Shown: positions 57,686 to 64,000 of the stretch, in pieces
Layout: every line of letters begins with the position of its first letter
Numbering within the stretch: the stretch's first letter is position 1
Assembly (NCBI GenBank): GCA_037576215.1
Contig: JBANDB010000020.1
Span: 62,001-126,000 of the forward strand
DNA: 64,000 nt
Source: Armillaria gallica
Taxonomy: Eukaryota; Basidiomycota; Agaricomycetes; Agaricales; Physalacriaceae
Direction: 5' to 3'
Position numbers and translations under genes: made by a program
The notes under the pieces: generated by a model
Told to the model about the DNA's origin: nothing
Database searches by the model: none
Seen by the model: only the letters and a program-made list of their open reading frames with translations

Positions 57686-58565
57686 TTCAACCTGGGACAT
57701 TGGGGGGTCTATTGAACTCCTATCCATCGCATGGCATACCTATGACACTAATGGGACATCCACAGTTGCTGGGACACATTGCTTGCTCTATAACACCACC
57801 CAGCAATCTGTCATATCATTTGTAAACAACACCGGAATGATTTCCCCCAGTATCATATCCTATCACAGCCCAGTAAATATCGACGATAATACCGACGATG
57901 TTGAGACATGTCCTGAAAGCAGCAATTCCACCTCCACCTCCATCTCCTTATACACCTATGTAGTGATTTGGAAATGGCTCTATGAATGGCTCAATGGAGA
58001 CCTCACATGCAGACTGGAACAGAGCAATGGGACACAAGCCCATTGTATGTATAGCACCAAGTCCGAGTTCAAAGTGGCCACCAATAACCTATTTTCAGTG
58101 AACCAAACAGAAGGAACATTTACTTCAAATAACAAAAATATCAGCAGCACATTGGAGCAGATCCTAGTAAACCTCACCGTCGCACTCATAACTTATTGGG
58201 GCCAAACAACCATGGTTGATGCATTGGTTATGCAGGATCAGCTGGTATGGGTTTATCATGTCCAAAGATTATGGATTATATATGCGACTGTGTTGGCAGT
58301 AACAGCAGCATGCAGTGTTGTTGGGTTGGCTTGCATACTGAAGAATGGAGAGGATAGGGACTTGACTTTCTGGGATATTGTTTGGGCAACCAGGAACTCG
58401 GAATTGGATGCTGTTGTAGATGGAGAGAAACACGGGGATACAGGAAAGGATACAATGCTACAGTATGCTGCTCAAGGAAAGGATTCGGATGCGAATGTTT
58501 CAGGTATCTTCGTACTGGCCAGACCTTATCAAAGGCGATCGCCCTGGATGGATATGGGACCCTAA
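57686..58565 (+). pseudogene. Membrane-protein gene copy C, 3' part
   Basis: Continues the frame interrupted at 42182: STWDIGG, then LLSIAWHTYDTNGTSTVAG and the sequon-rich region, the last helix (RLWIIYATVLAVTAACS) and the tail WDIVWATRNSELDAVVDGE, to the stop at 58563-58565. From about 57783 to the end the frame is fully open, so this part decayed much less than the 5' part. Confidence 0.85.
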
Positions 58566-59667
58566 AAAGCCTGTAGATATACAAATGTGTTGAACTTTTG
58601 TCAATATAGTTTGTTCTGTACGAGAATCTCCTATGATGGGCTCAGGTTTCAATGCCATCTAATGACAAATTCTTCAGTGTAAGTATACAAACATAAACAG
58701 AACACATTGGAGTGAGGTGTGAAATGCAGTCAGAATGACACCTGTCTATGTCTTCATCAAAGATCGCTTAATAATATCCTCACTCTGCCCTGCTTGTACT
58801 TCAATGTGAGCCACCTGGCCAAATCTGAAGAGTTCACACAATGCATGCCTATCAGAAGCCTATTCACATAAGTATTAAAAGGCTGCATTCATGTTGTACT
58901 CACAGCCTTGAATGTCGGCAAGGCCTTGCCCTCCATTTGAAAGTATTCCTCTTTTGCCCTTTTCATCCATTGCAGAAAGTGAGTGACATTGCCTTATTGA
59001 AGTAGCAGCGTCCCACCGTTGAAGAGTATCTGTATGTGATAAATGCCAAGACACAATAATTTCTCTACCATCTTCGAACAATCCTTCATCTTCTTGTATG
59101 AAGGTTTCTTCCACTGGGTGTGATCTCTTCGATCAGCTCATAGATCTTCCAGGCATTAATCCCTCTACAATCAATTAAAAGACTGTGGCAGCAAAGGATG
59201 CCTTAATGTATCAAACTCTCCTATTGTAGTTGAGGTCTAATTAATTGTGACCAGCAGTGAGGTCAGCCTCGGGTTGGGCACACTTGGGCTCTCACGGCAC
59301 TCACCATGCACACTAAAAATAGGTTTCATCAATCATTTGATAGAATAAATCATCCTGTTCATGTTTGTCCACGATCTGTACCCGATTTTGGTCTGATAAA
59401 TTTAGATGTTGCCCCTCGACAGGATATTTTTAGTCTACTTTCCTCCTGGAGCTGTTCCTCACATGGTAAATATAGAAACCATCAGTAGTATCTGGCGTGA
59501 GCACTATTAATGGCTCCTCGCATCTCATACTGCAAATCTCATACTACCCTCCAGTGTGAGTACTATTATTAGATCCTCTGCGTATCATCCCTCCTATCCC
59601 TAGCACTGATATGTTTTCCAATGTTTTCCATCAGAATTTTCTAATGTTTTCCTCAACCTCTATCCGC
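58566..59667. other. Spacer with an unidentified reverse-strand remnant
   Basis: On the minus strand 59114-58875 has a frame with FEDGREIIVSWHLSHTDTL and WDAATSIRQCHSLSAMDEKG, which looks like decayed protein sequence but is not recognised. The rest is AT-rich with no repeat shared elsewhere in the window. Confidence 0.3.
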
Positions 59668-60989
59668 TGATGAACCTATAGACTCCTGCAGGCAGAAAAC
59701 ACAAGACCTGTAACGGCGAGTGTAGTCAAACACAGAATCTGAAGGCAGGTTCTAGTGAGTCTAGTCTTGCACCTCTGTGCGATGACTGTAGCTTCCTGGT
59801 GGTGTAGCGAAGGATTGCTACACTTTGTTATGATTCTCTGAAGGCTGTTCAGAGGCTCAAAGTATGTATGTGAACTTTCCTGGAAGGGAAAAGGTGCATA
59901 AACATGGGTGTATGCTGAGCGGGGGTGACCTAGATGCGGCACGAACTATGTGGTGTTGGAATCCGGGCTATGGTTCTGGTAGAATCTATTTTCCTATGCT
60001 CACGTGCTTTCTTTAGAGAAACGCAGAGATGGAGCTGGCTTATCTAGAGAAACTTGAATTAGTATCATTCCTAACTTATAGAAACAGTATGCTGTTGGTG
60101 TTAGAGACTAAAGTTCGGAATCCTAGCTACAGATTACCCTTTGAAGTCTTCAGGTATGCGAATTTATGACAGGAGGATGACAAACAAGGTAGTCTTTATA
60201 TGATACCCTTGCTTGTGTTTTTGGATGAGAGGACGTGAATCAAGTTATTTAACACTTGGTAGCTAGCAAGTTGGGAGAAACTTTGCAAAGTGTTATATCT
60301 CTTAAGAACATAGAGATATTAACTTTAATTCATGTGTATTGGGTGGTATGTGTGGTGTATGTATCCTCTATAGAGAACTGTTCTTTTCTATCTACAGGCC
60401 GTTATCTTTTATACTACAGAACTGTACTTGCTAAGTAAGCAAACTTTTACCTTGGCTTGATAACTGCAGCACACGATTAGTGAGCATAGTGAACTATTTG
60501 TAACCGTAGTCCACTATACTGTGTGCTACTCTACTGTGCATACTTATTAAAAGTTTGCATAGCATAATAAAGCTACAAAAGGTTTACTAATTTACTTACT
60601 ACTTACTCAGCCGCAGTTAATGGCTCACTAATCTCTACTATATTTCTAAGCTGTAAAGGTGTATCCATATGGCCTCTTGAGAATACATAGCTATGCATAG
60701 CCTACACGTAGTTAAACTGCGTGACCGCATGCCTCTGTCCACGTGCAAAGGCCTAGACTAATGATGCATGTCTAATTTACTGTGGAAGGATTGGCAATCA
60801 ATGTGCCTGGAGGCACAATGACTCATGGATATCGAAGTGAAAGTTCGCGTAGAGTGGGAGATTTAATATGATTCGACCTGTGCCAGACTTGCAACGTTTG
60901 GTTTAGTGAAAGGCCGTGTAAGGGAGATAGGTGATAAATTGTAAGTGGTGTCTGCAATTTCAGAGTGCACAGAGCCTGGAGGCTCATCA
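59668..60989 (+). mobile_element. Repeat family copy R2 (1.3 kb), CCGC flanks
   Basis: Ends TGATGAACCTATAGACTCCTG and GGAGGCTCATCA, flanked by CCGC at 59664-59667 and 60990-60993. Direct copy at 63079, reverse copy at 54514. The ends form an imperfect inverted repeat (TGATGA(A/G)CCT..). No coding frame of note. A non-autonomous DNA transposon is the best reading; superfamily not assigned. Confidence 0.7.
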
Positions 60990-61319
60990 CCGCATTCTCT
61001 TGTTTGTACTCCCTTTCTCGTCTTTTTATTGTCACACTGACTGACAACTGACCAAGGATAACTTTTCTTACAAAACACTGCACCAACTTTCGCTCTAGCA
61101 ACCCCACTCATCTTGACAATGTATTCCCTTGGTCTCTCAGTCCGAGTCTACCCCTCAGTCACCCATATCCAAAAAATGCGAACTTGGCGACACTGTCAGC
61201 TGTTGTGTTAGTGATGGTCTAATGCCAGACTTCTAGCCATGTAAGTCTGAGGGAATCATACTAAAGTTTTCAAGTCACCAATCTCATCTATTATGATACA
61301 CTACATTATGCTCAACTAC

Positions 61320-63076
61320 CTAGGTCTTCTTAGCTCTACATTTAGGGCCCTTGACTGTGATTGTCCCTCCCTCAAGCTCTGCACGCTCTGCGAGCGTCAG
61401 GATCTCCTTTGGCGCAGGGCCTGAACAATGTCTTTTGGTCCTGGTCACCGTCAGACCGTTGTTAATCTGAGTGACCTGGCATTTATGAGGTTTGGTGGTG
61501 GGCTGGGTATGTTGGAGTTCTGTCTGAACAGAAGCAGCAGTAGGCGATGCCAGCTGCTCTGATGGCTCCTTGTCAGAGAGACCTTCCTCAAGCATTTTGA
61601 AGGAGTTGGCATGCTTTTCTCCCTTGTTTTTCTCCCCCTCAGTGGCTTGGTGAGTGTCATCTTCCTTGCTGTGTGGCTTGGAAAGAGACTGGTCCTCAGC
61701 TTCAGCAGATGGTACAGGTGGCTTTGGCAACAGCAACGGTACAGGTGGCGATGGGGATGGGGATGGTGGTAAATCTGTGGGTTCTTTACCAGCCAGGATG
61801 TTGGTGTTATCATCAACATCATGCTTCTCTTTGTCGACGGCGTCATCCTGTTTTCCATTCTCCATGTTCTTCTGTTCATCTGGTGCTTGCTTCCTGGTCT
61901 CCCTTCCATCACTCCCAACATCCACACCATTCTTGACCGACTGAGATGGTCTTGTAGCCATGGATTTGCTATCTGTTCGAAGAGCTCTTGCTAAATGAAC
62001 CTCTGCTGCTGTAACGATGACATGACATCAATTAATGTCAAGTGTATTTATGTAAACATGTATGATAGATCTGCCGAAGAAATCTTGTAAATGGCACAAG
62101 ATATGTGTCCTTAAAGTTAGGAAAGGCCTGGCCAAAGTTCCTCCCATACTCATCCTCTCCTGCATGAAAACTGGACTCTGCCTCAGCAATGCTTGCAATG
62201 CGTAAGTTAGAGATGTACCCATGTGTTGCGATCTTGCCGTTTTCCCAAGGGTCAGGTCCTCCCAATAGGATCATCACCCCACATCTGGTCACTTTAGAGA
62301 GCACATCCATAAATGTCCTTATTTGATCAGGGGCTGCAGCAAGAGCACTATATTTCTTATTTAGAAAATTATGCAGAAGGGAAAGCTGCAACATATGCAG
62401 CAAACATTTCCAGAGTGATAGGACTGATACCATTCTCAGCGACTGACAACGGAACCTGCTCCTTCATCAACTCAAATACCTGGTTCCGAACCTCCTCACT
62501 TTCTGCCTCAAACACCTCTTTTGTTGTCTCCTTAACTATTTCAAGTACCTCCCCTCGAGAGCTAACACCAATCTTCCTCTGATCCACCAGCAGTTTTATG
62601 CGTTCGGGGTAGTATTGGCAAGAATAAACCTCTTCTGCCTTTAATGTGTGAGTCTGGGGCTTTGCAAACATGTCAGCAAGATGAGCTGCGGTCTCCACCT
62701 TTTTGGCCGATCCGTGATTTTGGAACCATTCTTCGATGCGCTAGATACAGTCAATTCTGTCAGATCGATCACTGTAAGCCACCAAACTTGACTAACCTTG
62801 ATATCACCATCCTTTGTCCTGCCACCCTCCAACAGAAACATGGCCCAGAATTTTGGCATGAACTCTTTGATGAATGTTGCAATAGCAGAGTTCTTCCCTT
62901 TGACTGACTGGGTGCCACAATACTCAGGCACTCCCCCCTCCAGAAATGACCACTGCTCTGCTGTCACCCAAGGTTTTGGTCAATGTTTTTTCCGCTCTAC
63001 AGGGGCTGGTGGCATCGGGACACTCGGGCCTGGTGGCGGTGATGCAGTGGGACCTGGTGGTGGTGGTGATGGTGAT
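61320..63076 (-). CDS. Mushroom-type hypothetical protein, N-terminus disturbed
   Basis: Exons read downward. VTAEQWSFLEGGVPEY and FMPKFWAMFLLEG come first; after an intron (about 62796-62741) RIEEWFQNHGSAKK, HTLKAEEVYSCQYYPERI and NQVFELMKEQVPLSV. Then IRTFMDVLSKVTRCGVMILL, GGPDPWENGKIATHG and FHAGEDEYGRNFGQAFPNF, and after a further intron a long acidic, Pro/Ser-rich tail from 61961 to the stop at 61320. A motif order W.....FL, RI..WF.NH, V..W....GG.DP, HTG....G..F...FP characterises a large agaricomycete family of unknown function, often found near transposons. Upstream, a Pro-rich N-terminus (SPSPPPPPGPTASPP) is out of frame with the rest, and the repeat R3 begins right there. Confidence 0.55.
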
Positions 63077-63084
63077 GATGATGA
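63050..63084 (+). repeat. GGTGAT-type microsatellite
   Basis: GGTGGTGGTGGTGATGGTGATGATGATG; on the minus strand it encodes part of the Pro/Ser-rich N-terminus of the adjacent gene. R3 starts inside it. Confidence 0.6.
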
Positions 63085-64000
63085 ACCTATTGACTCCTGT
63101 GGGCAGAAAACACAAGACCTGTAATGGTGAGTGTAGTCAAACACAGAATCTGAAGGCAGGTTCTAGTGAGTCTAGTCTTGCACCTCCGTGCGATGACTGT
63201 AGCTTCCTGGTGGTGTAGCGAAGGATTGCTACACTTTGTTATGATTCTCTGAAGGCTGTTCAGAGGCTCAAAGTATGTACGCGAACTTTCCTGGAAGGGA
63301 AAAGATGCGTAAACGTGGGTGTATGCTGAGCGGGGGCGACCTAGATGTGGCGTGAACTATGTGGTGTTGGAATCCTGGCTATGGTTCCGGTAGAATCTAT
63401 TTTCCTATGCTCACATGCTTTCTTTAGAGAAACGCAGAGATGGAGCTGGCTTATCTAGAGAAACTTGAATTAGTATCATTCCTAACTTATAGAAACAGTA
63501 TGCTGTTGGTGTTAGAGACTAAAGTTCGGAATCCTAGCTACAGATTACCCTTTGAAGTCTTCAGGTATGTGAATTTATGACAGGAGGATGACAAACAAGG
63601 TAGTCTTTATATGATACCCTTGCTTGTGTTTTTGGATGAGAGGACATGAATCAAGTTATTTAACACTTGGTAGCTAGCAAGTTGGGAGAAACTTTGCAAA
63701 GTGTTATATCTCTTAAGAACGTAGAGATATTAACTTTAATTCATGTGTATTGGGTGGTATGTGTGGTGTATGTATCCTCTATAGAGAACTGTTCTTTTCT
63801 ATCTACAGGCCGTTATCTTTTATACTACAGAACTGTACCTGCTAAGTAAGCAAACTTTTACCTCGGCTTGATAACCACAGTACATGATTTGTGAGCATAG
63901 TGAACTATTTGTAACTGTAGTTCACTATACCATGTGCTACTCTACTGTGCATACTTATTAAAAGTTTGCATAGCATAATAAAGCTACAAAAGGTTTACTA
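63079..64000 (+). mobile_element. Repeat family copy R3, cut by window end
   Basis: Direct copy of 59668-60600 with a few percent difference by eye. The 5' end TGATGAACCTATTGACTCCTG lies in a GAT microsatellite, so no flank can be defined on the left; the right end is outside the window. Confidence 0.75.

Noticed and set aside
59668..64000. R2 and R3 as LTRs of one retrotransposon
   Set aside because: They are direct and similar, but the sequence between has no Gag, protease, RT or integrase, no primer-binding site is evident, and the ends are not TG..CA. R1 occurs alone with the same flank.

Overview
The window looks like nuclear DNA of a filamentous basidiomycete, probably an Agaricomycete. 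The genes are cut by short (about 45-70 nt) GT..AG introns. Several families are ones known mainly from mushroom genomes: a KDZ transposase, a TET/JBP dioxygenase, RNase H1 N-terminal (viroplasmin-like) domain proteins, and a large polytopic membrane-protein family. Most of the sequence is accessory: local duplications, nested transposons and decaying genes. I see only a few genes that could be intact: the membrane protein at 13126-14877, a seven-helix membrane protein at 34372-35699, and a TET/JBP gene at 50847-52285 with two neighbours.

Layout. 1-575 is the decayed 3' end of a membrane-protein gene. 1751-10196 and 10197-19239 are two copies of an 8.4-kb tandem duplication. Each copy carries MYND-like zinc-finger fragments, the membrane-protein gene, a reverse-strand hypothetical gene, an array of repeated splice-site-bearing mini-exon modules, and a short 3' reading frame. 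Copy B later gained a 5'-truncated LINE fragment and a 55-bp hAT-like insertion, both with target duplications. 19292-33340 is a HeLo/MLKL-like plus metacaspase pseudogene, split by nested transposons at 20592-32242. The largest of these (22838-31591) encodes Gag, reverse transcriptase-RNase H and a tyrosine recombinase, yet has inverted ends and a perfect 8-bp target duplication. 34372-38520 holds the seven-helix gene and fragments of the duplicated unit. 39341-41142 is a three-deep nest of non-autonomous DNA transposons.

41248-58565 is a third copy of the membrane-protein gene. It is split at codon level by a 15.5-kb element (42183-57685) with roughly 380-bp terminal inverted repeats and a 7-8 bp target duplication. 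The element carries a KDZ transposase, a ribonucleotide reductase small-subunit fragment, an F-box-like gene remnant, a TET/JBP gene, a gene with two RNase H1 N-terminal-like domains, and a mushroom-expanded hypothetical gene. 58566-64000 contains two direct copies of a repeat family around a mushroom-type hypothetical gene.

How the parts may relate: KDZ transposons physically linked to TET/JBP genes are a known theme in basidiomycetes. In such a pair the dioxygenase could act on cytosine methylation that silences the element. Several breaks here (UGA stops where the family suggests CGA, in the KDZ transposase and the reverse transcriptase) are what deamination of methylated CpG would leave. 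The most unusual object is the RT plus tyrosine-recombinase element bounded by ends of the kind normally made by a DDE transposase.
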